From: Lujinxingia vulgaris
Lineage (GTDB): Bacteria; Myxococcota_A; Bradymonadia; Bradymonadales; Bradymonadaceae
Assembly: GCF_007997005.1 (NCBI RefSeq)
Contig: NZ_VOSL01000024.1
Location: 1 to 64,000 of the forward strand
DNA: 64,000 nucleotides
Direction: 5' to 3'
Below are positions 43,337-53,038 of the stretch, one piece after another. The notes beneath the pieces were generated by a model. It was not told the DNA's origin, searched no databases, and saw only the letters and a program-made list of their open reading frames with translations. The position numbers and the translations under genes were made by a program. Position 1 is the first letter of the stretch. The number at the start of each line of letters is the position of its first letter.

Positions 43337-45109
43337 ATGAAGTTGAATACCTGGGCATTGGCGGCGCTCGGCACCTTATTGATCACCATGGGCTGCGAGG
43401 GCGACGACGACCCCACACCCGCCCCCATCACCGAGCATGAGGAGCTTCGCCTGGAGCGCGTCTTCCCCACGGACGCAAACCCCGGCCAGGAGTTTGAGTT
43501 CTGCGTCTTCGCCTCACCCATGCACTTCAACGATGGCGAGCAGGACTGGGTCATCGCGATGGTTGGAAACGGCGAGCTCGCTGCGCACCATCCCGAAACA
43601 GGTGCCGTCGAGTGGTCGGTGGCGTTGCCGGCCCCCGAAGGAGAAGGTGTGTTTGCGCTGGCGCAGCCCGCCTGGCTCGACGACTCACGTCTCGTCGTGG
43701 CCTACCACACGGTGCCTGCCGATCATGAAGCGCCCTACGACGCCAACGTGCAGCGCTTGAGCCACCGTGTGGTGGTGGTCGACCTGATGGCGCGCGGGCT
43801 GGACGAAGGCTTTGAGCCGGTGGAGCTGGAGGCGACGCTTCCCGCCAATGATGACGCCACCGTGAGCTTCCGGCCCGATCGGGCGCTCAGCCGCAGCGAT
43901 GTGGTGATTGGCCGTTCGGCCGACGCCACCCTGGGCCGCGCCTACGTCACCCTGGGCAACACCCGCGACATTCAGCCCTGGCATGGTTGGGCCTTTGAGA
44001 TCGACCTGGACACCTGGGCCGACCAGGGCCCCGACGCCGCCATCAGCGCGGTGTTCAACTCCACGCCGGAGCCCGATGAGAACTGTGGGCCTGAAGGAAC
44101 CTCTGGCTCGCGCGACCGCCGCTGCGGCGGGGGTATGTGGGCTCCGACCGGTCCGCTGCTCGTCGAGGAAGAGGGAGGCGGCTACCACCTGATCGTGGGA
44201 ACCGGCAACGGCCAGCTCGACCTGGCGCGCAACGACTACGCCAACACCCTGATGCGCCTGGGCCCGGGCCTCGACTTTAACCCGATGTGCGACGCCGAGG
44301 CGTGTGCCGACTTCAACCCCGACGACCCCTCGCTGGCCTGCGTCGAGAGCTGCCAGGATCTCTTCATCCCGCGCCTGCTCGAAGGCCAGAACCCGCCGCG
44401 CCCTGCTGACGGTCGCTGCCCCGACGACATGACGCTTTTCGAATGCTGGCAGGAGATGGATTACATCGGCGGCAGCACGCCTGTGCGCGTCGAAGTTGGC
44501 GAGGATGCCGTGCTGGTGTACCCCACCAAGGATGGCCACGCCTACATGGTCGATGCCGACCATATGGGCACGATGCATGACCGCCACAAGCTCGTCGATC
44601 TCTGCGGCACCGAGGACGACGAGTGCCGTAAGACCTGGGCGGGCATGGCCGTGACCCAACCCCTGGTGATGGATGGCGAGGAGGGCCCGATGGTGCTCAT
44701 CCCCACGTTTATGCCCGACCGTACCCACGCCGCGGGCGTGGTGGCGCTCAACCTCATCGAAACGGAAGATGGCCCGCGTTTTGAGCGTCGCTGGGAGTTC
44801 CCGAGCTTCGACGACCCCTCGGCGATCACGCGCTTCCGCGAGCATCCGGGGCGCGTCGTGGCCGCGCCGATTGAAGAAGGTGGCGATCCCGTCGCCTGGC
44901 TAGTTGAAGTCGGCGATCCGGGCTCGACAGGTCGGTTGATTGCCCTCGATCCGCTCACCGGGGAATCGCTTTTTGACGCCGACCTGGCCGGCCGCGGCCA
45001 GCGCTACACCTCGCCATTGCGCGTGGATGACCGCATCTTCGTGTCGTCGTGCCCGGGCGACAAAGCCGCGAGCCGCCTGGAAGGTTACCAGTTGGTGCCG
45101 GTCGATTAA
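43337..45109 (+). CDS. Lipoprotein with quinoprotein-like beta-propeller repeats
   Basis: 590 residues from the ATG at 43337. The signal peptide ends in a lipobox (TMGC) followed by an acidic stretch. Repeats of the PQQ-like type are visible at both ends (ELAAHHPETGAVEWSVALP and RLIALDPLTGESLFDADL), so a seven- or eight-bladed propeller is likely. Several Cys pairs in the middle (CGGGMW, CDAEACADF, LACVESCQD) suggest disulfides. No catalytic motif for PQQ-dependent dehydrogenases is seen, so a binding or scaffolding role is more likely. A strong terminator follows. Confidence 0.82.
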   Translation: MKLNTWALAALGTLLITMGCEGDDDPTPAPITEHEELRLERVFPTDANPGQEFEFCVFASPMHFNDGEQDWVIAMVGNGELAAHHPETGAVEWSVALPAPEGEGVFALAQPAWLDDSRLVVAYHTVPADHEAPYDANVQRLSHRVVVVDLMARGLDEGFEPVELEATLPANDDATVSFRPDRALSRSDVVIGRSADATLGRAYVTLGNTRDIQPWHGWAFEIDLDTWADQGPDAAISAVFNSTPEPDENCGPEGTSGSRDRRCGGGMWAPTGPLLVEEEGGGYHLIVGTGNGQLDLARNDYANTLMRLGPGLDFNPMCDAEACADFNPDDPSLACVESCQDLFIPRLLEGQNPPRPADGRCPDDMTLFECWQEMDYIGGSTPVRVEVGEDAVLVYPTKDGHAYMVDADHMGTMHDRHKLVDLCGTEDDECRKTWAGMAVTQPLVMDGEEGPMVLIPTFMPDRTHAAGVVALNLIETEDGPRFERRWEFPSFDDPSAITRFREHPGRVVAAPIEEGGDPVAWLVEVGDPGSTGRLIALDPLTGESLFDADLAGRGQRYTSPLRVDDRIFVSSCPGDKAASRLEGYQLVPVD

Positions 45110-45129
45110 GCGCATTCCGCGCTACCTGC

Positions 45130-45170
45130 AAAAAACCCCGACTCGCCACAGCGAGTCGGGGTTTTTTATT
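45130..45170 (+). terminator. Rho-independent terminator of the PQQ-like lipoprotein gene
   Basis: A perfect 17-bp stem including the A/T flanks (45130-45146 with 45151-45167), four-base loop and a T6 tail. Confidence 0.95.
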
Positions 45171-45186
45171 GATAGGTTCGGCGCTC

Positions 45187-45245
45187 GGAGTTCCGGGCGG
45201 GCACACGACTCGCCACTACGACATGGGTGGGGTTTGCAAACGCGC
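45187..45245. repeat. REP-like palindromic element, copy 1 (degenerate)
   Basis: CGGAGTTCCGGGCGGGCACA followed by a degenerate right arm and GGGTGGG; it is similar over about 60 bases to the element at 49141. Confidence 0.7.
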
Positions 45246-45280
45246 CGCACGTGGATATGCGCCTCTTCTCCAGGCCAGGT

Positions 45281-45496
45281 CACCTCCCCCAAAACCGGTT
45301 CCCCACCCCCAAAATCCGCGTCGACCTCCCTCCGACATCGGTCCCCGACCCATTTCCGAGCCAGGTGACCTTCCTAAAAACCGGTCCAACCGTGACATCC
45401 TGTCACACTCACCTCCCCCAAAACCGGGTTCTATGTGGTGTTTTACTACGGTGACCTCCCCCGAAACCGGTCGACATGTGCCATTCTGTCACGGTG
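45281..45496. repeat. Intergenic repeat cluster, CACCTCCCCCAAAACCGGTT family
   Basis: Four diverged copies of CACCTCCCCCAAAACCGGTT start at about 45281, 45365, 45410 and 45451. Between them are CCGTGACA/TGTCACGG modules; the one at 45477-45496 read on the minus strand is CACCGTGACAGAATGGCACA, nearly the same as units at 59825-60056. No gene is supported in the 45171-45649 gap. Confidence 0.75.
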
Positions 45497-45649
45497 TGGC
45501 TCATCAAAATGGGTCGATCACCGATTTCGACGAGCCTCACCCCCTTCGCGGCCGCTCCCGACCCCTTTTCCACGCGCCGGTGCTCAGAGTTCGCCGGTCG
45601 CGCACCGCCGGGAGCGCTGCTGGGGGCACATCCACAGGGGGTATAAACG

Positions 45650-45682
45650 AAAAAGCCCGGGAGCAAAGCTCCCGGGCTTTTT
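45650..45682 (-). terminator. Rho-independent terminator of the large surface-protein gene
   Basis: Stem 45650-45664 with 45668-45682 (15 bp, three-base loop); symmetrical A/T flanks make it usable in both directions. Confidence 0.93.
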
Positions 45683-45726
45683 AAACGCGTGCGGTCAACA
45701 CGCAGGCCTAACTGATCCGGCTCCGC

Positions 45727-48700
45727 TTATGCGGCCATGGAGCGGCGGCGCCGGCGCAGGGCCAACATGCCCACCAGGAGCAGGAGCAGGCTCGCGGAGT
45801 TCGAGGGGCCCGAGCTCGCGGAGCAGCCGCAGCCACCGCCGCCACCGGAGACCTCGCCGAGGTCCTCATCGCAGGCATCGCCGATGCCGTTGTCGTTGCC
45901 GTCGGCCTGGTTGGCGTTCTCGATAAGCGGGCAGTTGTCGGCATCGTTCTCAACGCCGTCGCCGTCGATATCGGTGTCGCAGGCGTCGCCGATGTCGTCT
46001 TCGTCGAGGTCGGCCTGGTCGGCGTTCTCGATAAGGGGGCAGTTGTCGGCGTCGTTCTCGACCTCGTCGCCGTCGATGTCGGGGTCGCAGGCGTCGCCGA
46101 AGCCGTCTTCGTCGAGGTCAGCCTGGTCGGCGTTCTCGATGAGCGGGCAGTTGTCAGCGTCGTTTTCAACGTCGTCACCGTCGATGTCGGAGTCGCAGGC
46201 GTCGCCGGTGCCGTCTTCGTCGAGGTCAGCCTGGTCGGCGTTCTCGACAAGGGGGCAGTTATCGACGTCATCCTGCACATCATCGCCGTCGGCGTCATGA
46301 TCGCAGGCGTCGCCAATGCCGTTGCTGTCGGTATCGAGCTGGTCGGTGTTTTCGACCAGGGGGCAGTTATCGTCAGCGTCGGCGATGGTGTCGTCGTCAC
46401 TGTCGGTATCGCGGTAGTCGGGGGTGCCGTCTTCGTCGGTGTCGATCGGCGGCGTGGCGAGGTCCTCGTCGCCGGCCTCGTCGCTGTCGAGCAGGCCGTC
46501 GGCGTCGGAGTCCTCATCGAGCGCGTCGATGGTCTCGTCTTCGTCCGTATCGATCGGGTTCTCCCAGTCATCGCCGAACTCCTCGCCATCGGCGATGAAG
46601 TCGCCGTCGGTGTCGGGGTTACGCGGATCGAGCTCGAATTCCTCTTCGAGGGCGTTGGGCAGGCCGTCGCCGTCGATATCTTCGTCGCAGACGTCGCCCT
46701 GCCCGTCCTGGTCGAGATCAGCCTGGTCGAGGTTTTCGACGATGGGGCAATTGTCCTCGGCGTCGAGAACGCTGTCGTCGTCGCTGTCGGTGTCGCGGTA
46801 GTCGGGGGTGCCGTCGTCGTCGGTATCGACGGGCGCCGTGGTGAGGTCTTCGTCGCCGGCTTCGTCGCTGTCGAGCATCCCATCGTTGTCGGAATCCTCA
46901 TCGAGCGCGTCGATGGTCTCGTCCTCGTCGGTGTCGCGCGGGTTCTGCAAGTCACCGCCGACCTCATCGAAGTCAGAGATGAAGTCGCCGTCGGAGTCGG
47001 CGGTGGTCGCATCGAGGCCGACGGACAGCTCCCAGGTGTCGGGCAGGCCGTCCTGGTCGACGTCGGTGAAGGTCACATCGATCGCGATCTGACGGGTCGT
47101 ACTGAGCTCGCCATCGCTGACTTCCAGGGTGAGCATCGGCACACCTTGCCAGCTCGGCGTCCAGCTGAACGCGCCAGTTTCGCTATCGAAGTTTGCCCCG
47201 GCGAGTGCTGGCGAGACGGCGTAGCTCAGCTCGGTGCTGTCGATATCCGCGGCGGCAAGCTGGAAGCTGACGAGCTGACCTTCGACAGCGGCAATCGTGG
47301 CGGCGTCGTCGGGGGTAGGCGCGATGAACTCAGGCGCGTCGTTGACCGGGTTTACCGTGACATTGACCGTGGCCGTGTCGGTGAGCTGACCGTCGGTGAC
47401 CGTGTAGCTGAAGGCGTCGCTGCCGTCGAAGTTCGCGTCCGGCGCGTAGCTGATGGTGCCGTCGGTGTTGAGGAGAGCCGCGCCGTTGGTGGGCTGCGCG
47501 ACACTGGCCACGCTGAGAGTGGCGTTATCGATGTCCGTGTCGTTGATGAGCACGTCGAGCGAAGCCACGTCGTCTTCATCGACGCTGAGTACGTCGTCTG
47601 TGGCGACGGGCGCATCGTTGACGGGATTCACGGTGATATCGACCGTGGCCGTGTCGGTGAATTCGCCGTCGCTGACCGTGTAGGTAAAGGTGTCGCTGCC
47701 GTTGAAATTCGGGTCCGGGGCGTAAGTGATCGTGGACTCCGTGTTGATGGTGACCGTGCCATGGGTGGGCTGGGTCACGGCGCTCACGCTGAGTGTCGCA
47801 CTATCGATGTCGGTATCGTTGATGAGCACATTGAGGGGATCGGCGCTGTCCTCGTCGACGCTGAAGTCGTCATCCGTGGCGACGGGCGCGTCATTGACCG
47901 GAGTCACGGCGATGGCGACCGTCGCAGAGCCTGTGAACTCTCCGTCGCTGGCTTCGAAGGCAAAGGCGTCCTGCCCGTTGAAGTCTGCGTCCGGCGAGTA
48001 GGTCACCGGGTTGGAGGTGACCTCGCCAGTGTTGGTGTTGACGCCTGTGAGCGTTCCGTGGGCGGGGAACTCGGTGACGCGGAAGGTCAGTGGCAGCCCC
48101 CCTTGGCTGGACCCGCTAAGCGTGACGTCGAGGGCGACGTCTTCTTCGGTGGAGACGGACTGGTTGTCGGCACGAACCGTGACGGCCCAGGCGACGCTGT
48201 CGATGTAGAGCTGCTGAATGTCGGCATTGCAGAGGGTGTGGTACGACGTGCCAACGTCGTAGTTCCCGGCATGGTTGAAGTTGACGATGCGACCCTGGCC
48301 GAATTCGCGCACGAGCACGGCGGGGTTGCCGACGCTATCGGTCATCAAGACCAGCGAGGGGTTCTGAGCAAAGGTGCGAGCCGGGCCCTGGTTGCGCGCG
48401 CCCTCGAAGCTAAAGCTCGCGGGGATGTTTGCTAAGATGGGGTGGGCGCTTTGCGCTGCCACCTCCACGTAGCTATGAGGGCCTTCGGAGCCACCGGTGC
48501 GCTCCAGAAGGATCAGATCGCGCATCGCCTGCAGGTTACCGACTTCGTAGGCGTTCCACTCGCTCGCAACAAAGCCGCCGCCGTTTTGAACGTGAGCGAC
48601 CAGCGCATTTTGGCCAGCCAGGGGCATCGCATTAGAATAGGTCATACCGTTGAGGTGGACGGCGACGTCAAACGCATCCAGGGAGGGGTTAGTGCCGTCC

Positions 48701-48924
48701 CATTGCGTCTCCGGGGCATCCGAGAGCGTCACGTCATAGCCGGCATCTTCCAGCGCCGTGCGAAGCGCCGGCGTGCAGGCGCCCTGCGTATCGTAGATCA
48801 GCAAAACGGACTGCGCGCTGGCCAGGGTCGGAACAAGCATCATGATGAGCAGGAGACACATGAGCCCCAGGGCCTGGCGAGGAGCGGATGCTTTGCGGCG
48901 CTCCGGTACGACGGAATTGTTCAT
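45727..48924 (-). CDS. Large secreted surface protein: ThuA-like, cadherin-like and thrombospondin-3 regions, MYXO-CTERM-like tag
   Basis: 1065 residues from the ATG at 48924; an ATG 45 codons upstream is less likely. A signal peptide (ending near LASAQS) is followed by a ThuA/GATase-like domain (about 30-250, SVLLIYDTQGACTPALRTAL, HVQNGGGFVASEWNAYE). Next come about four cadherin/Big-type beta-sandwich repeats linked by NDAPVATDD, then one Ig-like putative domain. A long run of calcium-binding thrombospondin type 3 repeats (DIDGDEVENDADNCPLIENA) follows. The C-terminus has GCGCSASSGPS, a hydrophobic helix and RRRRRS, which matches the MYXO-CTERM sorting tag. It is probably displayed on the outer membrane as an adhesin-like protein. 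Confidence 0.9.
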   Translation of the reverse strand: MNNSVVPERRKASAPRQALGLMCLLLIMMLVPTLASAQSVLLIYDTQGACTPALRTALEDAGYDVTLSDAPETQWDGTNPSLDAFDVAVHLNGMTYSNAMPLAGQNALVAHVQNGGGFVASEWNAYEVGNLQAMRDLILLERTGGSEGPHSYVEVAAQSAHPILANIPASFSFEGARNQGPARTFAQNPSLVLMTDSVGNPAVLVREFGQGRIVNFNHAGNYDVGTSYHTLCNADIQQLYIDSVAWAVTVRADNQSVSTEEDVALDVTLSGSSQGGLPLTFRVTEFPAHGTLTGVNTNTGEVTSNPVTYSPDADFNGQDAFAFEASDGEFTGSATVAIAVTPVNDAPVATDDDFSVDEDSADPLNVLINDTDIDSATLSVSAVTQPTHGTVTINTESTITYAPDPNFNGSDTFTYTVSDGEFTDTATVDITVNPVNDAPVATDDVLSVDEDDVASLDVLINDTDIDNATLSVASVAQPTNGAALLNTDGTISYAPDANFDGSDAFSYTVTDGQLTDTATVNVTVNPVNDAPEFIAPTPDDAATIAAVEGQLVSFQLAAADIDSTELSYAVSPALAGANFDSETGAFSWTPSWQGVPMLTLEVSDGELSTTRQIAIDVTFTDVDQDGLPDTWELSVGLDATTADSDGDFISDFDEVGGDLQNPRDTDEDETIDALDEDSDNDGMLDSDEAGDEDLTTAPVDTDDDGTPDYRDTDSDDDSVLDAEDNCPIVENLDQADLDQDGQGDVCDEDIDGDGLPNALEEEFELDPRNPDTDGDFIADGEEFGDDWENPIDTDEDETIDALDEDSDADGLLDSDEAGDEDLATPPIDTDEDGTPDYRDTDSDDDTIADADDNCPLVENTDQLDTDSNGIGDACDHDADGDDVQDDVDNCPLVENADQADLDEDGTGDACDSDIDGDDVENDADNCPLIENADQADLDEDGFGDACDPDIDGDEVENDADNCPLIENADQADLDEDDIGDACDTDIDGDGVENDADNCPLIENANQADGNDNGIGDACDEDLGEVSGGGGGCGCSASSGPSNSASLLLLLVGMLALRRRRRSMAA

Positions 48925-49094
48925 GAATGGACTCTTTGCGTGGGATTGGCGGGGCTTAAGGAGGGGGCTAAATAGCGAGCGTATCGAGCGCTGCCGGGCC
49001 AGCGTCGCGGAGGCGGCCGGCCGGCTCCAAGTGCACCGGTGGGGCACCCAAGGCGGCATAGACTCTTCACAATCGGGACGACAAGAGAACCTAT

Positions 49095-49122
49095 TTACTA
49101 CCGAAAGCTATCGAATAGTTAA
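49095..49122 (-). promoter_or_regulatory. Candidate promoter for the large surface-protein gene
   Basis: On the minus strand: TTAACT, 16-base spacer, TAGTAA, in the only AT-rich patch of the 327-base gap (48925-49251), about 170 bases upstream of the start. Confidence 0.33.
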
Positions 49123-49140
49123 AGAGACAAGGCCCAGCCC

Positions 49141-49200
49141 CGGAGTTCTGGGCGGGCACAAGACCCGCCCCTGCGGCGCGGGTGGGTTGTGCGAAGCGCC
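49141..49200. repeat. REP-like palindromic element, copy 2
   Basis: GGGCGGG (49150-49156), seven-base loop, CCCGCCC (49164-49170) forms a perfect hairpin; flanks match the element at 45187. Confidence 0.8.
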
Positions 49201-49251
49201 CTATCATAAAAGAGGCCTCCGACACCGGCCGCCCCCACCCAAATCTCCGGT

Positions 49252-49905
49252 TTAAAGCTCCCCGGCCTCAATCTTCCCGCAGATCACACACGTCTCCAGA
49301 TCGTGGCCCCGCGCCGGGCAGTATTCGCGGCCGTAGAAGATGATCTGCAGATGGCGAGCGTTCCAGGTGGACTCGTCAAAGAGCTCGCGCAGGTCGTCCT
49401 CGGTCTGGCGGACGTTTTTGGCTTTGCTTAAGCCCCAGCGCTCGGCCAGGCGGTGGATGTGGGTGTCGACGGGGAAGGAGGGAACGTCGAACCACTGCGA
49501 GAGCACGACCTGGGCCGTTTTGCGCCCCACCCCCGGCAACTTCGTGAGTTCTTTCAGCGTGCCGGGCACCTCGCCATCGAACTCATCGACGAGCAGATGC
49601 GAGAGCTTGAGGATGTTCTTGGCTTTGGTCGGCGCGAGCCCGCAGGAGCGGATGGCGTGCTGGATGGTCTCGACCGGGAGGCGCGCCATGTCATGGGGGT
49701 TGTCGGCCAGCGCGAACAAATCGGGCGTGACCATGTTGACGCGTTTGTCGGTGCACTGGGCCGAGAGCAGCACGGCGACGAGCAGCGTGTAGGCGTCTTT
49801 ATGATCGAGGGGCACCGGCGTGGTGGGGTAGAGCTCGTCGAGGATCTGGCCGATGGTCTCGGCGCGGGCTTTTTTCGCCTTCTTACTACGCAACGTCTTG
49901 GTCAC
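49252..49905 (-). CDS. nth: Endonuclease III with atypical iron-sulfur region
   Basis: 217 residues. A DNA glycosylase/AP lyase for oxidised pyrimidines. The HhH motif LPGVGRKTAQVVL, the catalytic Asp in FPVDTHIHRLAERW and the catalytic Lys region (LLSAQCTDKRVN) are intact. The C-terminal cluster loop is unusual: C196-x9-C206-x2-C209 with no fourth Cys, instead of the standard C-x6-C-x2-C-x5-C. It may therefore lack the [4Fe-4S] cluster. The ATG overlaps the stop of the upstream membrane-protein gene by four bases. Confidence 0.93.
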   Translation of the reverse strand: MTKTLRSKKAKKARAETIGQILDELYPTTPVPLDHKDAYTLLVAVLLSAQCTDKRVNMVTPDLFALADNPHDMARLPVETIQHAIRSCGLAPTKAKNILKLSHLLVDEFDGEVPGTLKELTKLPGVGRKTAQVVLSQWFDVPSFPVDTHIHRLAERWGLSKAKNVRQTEDDLRELFDESTWNARHLQIIFYGREYCPARGHDLETCVICGKIEAGEL

Positions 49906-50444
49906 TTCTTAACCTCAATGAAACGAAAGAGTCGCTCACCCAGAGGGCCGAGCGCGGCCTGGCCGGCTTCGACGCCGGCCGAGGCGCGGTAAATACCAAT
50001 CAGGGCAGGGATATAAGCCAGCAGCGCCAGCGGCAAGAAGAGCGCGCAGTTGAGCGTGGCCAGGAGCACAAAGGCGTAACACAGAAGGTAGATGGCGCCG
50101 GCGGCTTTGGCGTGGTGCAGGCTGAAGGGGTTGTTGCGCAGTACGAGCGGCACGATAAAAAAGGGTACGCCGAAGAGCACCGAGCAGTAGCTGAGCACGG
50201 CCAGCGCCGCGCCCTTTTCGCGATCGAAGTAACGAAAACGCCGCGGGCGCCGCGGCTCCTCATCGGTGCTCTCGGGCGACTGCGCGTCGAGTGTGGAGGA
50301 GGGGAGCGGCCGGAGCTGGGTGTGGCGCAGCGGGCGCTCCTCCAGCTCCGCCTGAAGGCGGCGCATCGCCGCATCGGTGGGATCTTCGGCCCCGGTGGTG
50401 GGCTTGCCCCGTCTCCCCCGGTCCTTAACTGCATCGTCGCTCAT
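49902..50444 (-). CDS. Small membrane protein of unknown function
   Basis: 180 residues. A disordered basic/acidic N-terminal region (1-70) is followed by a block of two to four hydrophobic segments (75-155, LAVLSYCSVLFGVPFFIVPL and YLLCYAFVLLATLNCALFLP) and a short polar tail. The segment FSLHHAKAAGAIYLLCYAF resembles the DUF4870 family. It is translationally coupled to nth. Confidence 0.75.
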   Translation of the reverse strand: MSDDAVKDRGRRGKPTTGAEDPTDAAMRRLQAELEERPLRHTQLRPLPSSTLDAQSPESTDEEPRRPRRFRYFDREKGAALAVLSYCSVLFGVPFFIVPLVLRNNPFSLHHAKAAGAIYLLCYAFVLLATLNCALFLPLALLAYIPALIGIYRASAGVEAGQAALGPLGERLFRFIEVKK

Positions 50445-50547
50445 AGATGTCTCGTGCGCGGGCCTCTGAGCACATTATGGCCACGCCGGCCACGGTGACC
50501 ACCGCCTAAAAGGTTCGGGCTGATGGACCTGGCGCGCATCTCACGGC

Positions 50548-50577
50548 TTGAGTTTGACGCGCTGAACCCCATAATGC
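50548..50577 (+). promoter_or_regulatory. Candidate promoter for fumC
   Basis: TTGAGT, 18-base spacer, TAATGC, about 58 bases before the start; AAAAGGATC serves as ribosome binding site. Confidence 0.4.
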
Positions 50578-50635
50578 AGGCGCCAAAACGACCGATGTAT
50601 GGCTTCAAAACGCTCAACCCAAAAGGATCAAAAAG

Positions 50636-52033
50636 ATGTCGACTCGCACCGAATACGACTCGATGGGCGCGGTGGAAGTGCCCTCCGACGCCTACTGGGG
50701 CGCGCAGACCCAGCGCTCCATCCAGAATTTCAAGATCGGCGGCCACCGCATGCCCCGCCCCATGATCAAGGCGCTGGGCATGGTCAAGCACGCCACCGCC
50801 GAGGCCAACTGTGGCCTGGGGATTTTGAGCGAAGAGAAGAAAAAGGCGATTCAGGCCGCCGCCCAGGAGGTCATCGACGGCAAGCTCGACGAGCACTTCC
50901 CGCTGGTGGTCTGGCAGACCGGAAGCGGCACGCAGACCAACATGAACACCAACGAGGTCATCGCGAACCGCGCCATCGAGATGCTCGGCGGCGAGTTGGG
51001 CTCGAAGAGCCCGATTCACCCGAACGATGATGTGAACAAGAGCCAGTCGACCAACGACAGCTTCCCCACGGCCAGCGCCGTGGCGATCGTCGACCAGTTT
51101 GAGAGCGCGCTGCTTCCGGCGCTCGCCCACCTTCGCGACGCGCTCGACGCCAAGGCCGAAGCCTTTGCCGACATCGTCAAAGTCGGCCGCACCCACCTGA
51201 TGGACGCCACGCCGCTGACCCTCGGTCAGGAGTTCTCGGGCTACTCCGCGCAGCTCACCTACGCCGAGCGCGCCATCCGCCAGTCGCTGGAGCTTCTGGT
51301 GGAGCTGGCCATCGGCGGCACCGCGGTGGGAAGCGGCCTGAACACGGTCGAGGGTTACGATAAGGCGGTCTGCGACGCCCTGGCCGCCATGAGCGGCTAC
51401 GCCTTTAAGCCGGCGCCCAACAAATTCGCGCTGCTCGCCGGCAAAGAGGCGATCGTGGAGGCCCACGGCGCGCTCAAGACGCTGGCGACCTCGCTCAACA
51501 AGATCGCCAACGACATCCGCTGGATGGGAAGCGGCCCGCGCTGCGGGTTCGGCGAGCTGATTCTGCCGAGCAACGAGCCCGGGTCTTCGATCATGCCGGG
51601 CAAGGTGAACCCGACCCAGTCCGAAGCCATGACGATGGTCTGTGCGCACGTGTTTGGGAACGACGCGGCGGTGGGCTTCGCCGCGGCCAACGGCAACTTT
51701 GAGCTCAACGTCTACAAGCCGATGCTCGTGCATAACGTGCTGGAGTCGACGCGCCTGCTCACCGACGCGATGCACTCCTTTACCGACAACTGCGTGGTGG
51801 GCATTGAACCGGACCGCGAGCAGATCGCCGACTACCTGGAGCGCTGCCTGATGCTCGTGACCGCGCTCAACCCGGTCATCGGCTACGACAAGGCCGCCGA
51901 GGTCGCCAAGAAGGCGTATAAAGAAAAAACCACGCTGCGCCAGGCGATCACCGAGCTCGGGTATTTGAGCGGCGAGGAGTTCGATAAGGCGATCAACCCC
52001 AGAGCGATGACGCATCCGAAGGCGAAGGCATAA
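50636..52033 (+). CDS. fumC: Class II fumarate hydratase
   Basis: 465 residues, the normal length. The enzyme interconverts fumarate and malate in the TCA cycle. Motifs: [39 protein letters not shown], the catalytic [17 protein letters not shown] signature and [17 protein letters not shown]. Oxygen-stable and cluster-free. It is flanked by unrelated genes. Confidence 0.97.
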   Translation: MSTRTEYDSMGAVEVPSDAYWGAQTQRSIQNFKIGGHRMPRPMIKALGMVKHATAEANCGLGILSEEKKKAIQAAAQEVIDGKLDEHFPLVVWQTGSGTQTNMNTNEVIANRAIEMLGGELGSKSPIHPNDDVNKSQSTNDSFPTASAVAIVDQFESALLPALAHLRDALDAKAEAFADIVKVGRTHLMDATPLTLGQEFSGYSAQLTYAERAIRQSLELLVELAIGGTAVGSGLNTVEGYDKAVCDALAAMSGYAFKPAPNKFALLAGKEAIVEAHGALKTLATSLNKIANDIRWMGSGPRCGFGELILPSNEPGSSIMPGKVNPTQSEAMTMVCAHVFGNDAAVGFAAANGNFELNVYKPMLVHNVLESTRLLTDAMHSFTDNCVVGIEPDREQIADYLERCLMLVTALNPVIGYDKAAEVAKKAYKEKTTLRQAITELGYLSGEEFDKAINPRAMTHPKAKA

Positions 52034-52175
52034 CACCCGAACTATTCATAAGACGCCGTCGCGAGGTAAAGTCAGCGCTTCAAGCCCGAATTCGAGCCCC
52101 GCAGGCGATGCTAAAAGCATCGTCGAGGCGTGAGAAGAAGGGATTGATGCACTGACGAACCGCAGCAGGCGACCT

Positions 52176-52796
52176 ATGAATAATTCGGGTGACACTATGG
52201 ATGTCACGCGCCCCTCCGCACAGCTTTTGCTCTCGGCCTACGCCCAGGGGATTTTCCCGATGGCGCATCCCGAGGAGGAGGGGCGCATCTACTGGTACGC
52301 GCCCGATCCGCGCGCGATTTTGCCGCTCAATGGCATGCGAATCTCCCGGCGTTTTCGGCAGACTCTGCGTAAGAAACCCTTTGAGGTTCGTTTCAACACG
52401 GATTTTGAGGGTGTCATCGAAGCCTGCGCGGAGCCGCGGCCCGGCCAGCCGCAGACGTGGATCTCGGAGGGTATCAAGGAGGTCTACACCGAGCTGCACC
52501 GGCTGGGCTTTGCCCACTCGGTCGAAGCCTGGGAGGGTGAGCGGCTTGTGGGCGGCCTGTATGGCGTGGCGCTGGGCGGGCTTTTTGCCGGGGAGTCGAT
52601 GTTTCACCGGGCGACCGACGCCTCGAAGATCTGCCTTGTGCACCTGGTGGAGCGGCTCAACGCTCGGGGGTTTAGCCTGCTCGATGTGCAGTTTCAGACC
52701 TCGCACCTGGAGCGGCTGGGGGTGATTGAGATCCCCCGCGAAGACTATGAAGCGCGGCTGGTCGAGGCGCTCAAGCTCGACTGCACCTTTGATTGA
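52176..52796 (+). CDS. aat: Leucyl/phenylalanyl-tRNA--protein transferase
   Basis: 206 residues. It transfers Leu or Phe to N-terminal Arg or Lys of proteins in the bacterial N-end rule pathway. Motifs: LLLSAYAQGIFPMA, IYWYAPDPRAILPL, TWISEGIKEVYTELHRLGFAHSVE, GGLYGVALGGLFAGESMF, ASKICLVHLV, LLDVQFQTSHLERLG. Slightly shorter at the N-terminus than the E. coli enzyme. A second in-frame ATG at 52197 also has a plausible site. The protease side of the pathway (ClpS/ClpA) is not visible here. A small hairpin (52106-52122) lies in the gap after fumC. Confidence 0.95.
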   Translation: MNNSGDTMDVTRPSAQLLLSAYAQGIFPMAHPEEEGRIYWYAPDPRAILPLNGMRISRRFRQTLRKKPFEVRFNTDFEGVIEACAEPRPGQPQTWISEGIKEVYTELHRLGFAHSVEAWEGERLVGGLYGVALGGLFAGESMFHRATDASKICLVHLVERLNARGFSLLDVQFQTSHLERLGVIEIPREDYEARLVEALKLDCTFD

Positions 52797-52825
52797 GGGC
52801 GGGGCATGTCGGGCCGACGGTTTGC

Positions 52826-52852
52826 TTGCCTCTGGCCAGATGCGCTTAGGTT
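52826..52852 (+). promoter_or_regulatory. Weak candidate promoter for the macro-domain/mevalonate operon
   Basis: TTGCCT, 15-base spacer, TAGGTT (or TTGCTT with a 19-base spacer). Both spacers are at the limits of the normal range. Confidence 0.25.
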
Positions 52853-53038
52853 GGCGCACCAGCCGCACATACGAGCAGCATCAGGTCGGGACATCCACTC
52901 CCGGGCACCCGCGCCGCCTTGCTGCCCCGGCCTCAATCACCTAGAAAGGGCGTTTGGCCGCCCGCGTCGGTGGGCCAGCCCCACCTTTTTGTTCGATCCC
53001 AAAATCGCACACTGACTGACCCCATGCAGGACACCTTT

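Noticed and set aside
50441-52036. 531-codon minus-strand open frame opposite fumC
   Set aside because: fumC is unmistakable on the plus strand; the antisense frame is a shadow.
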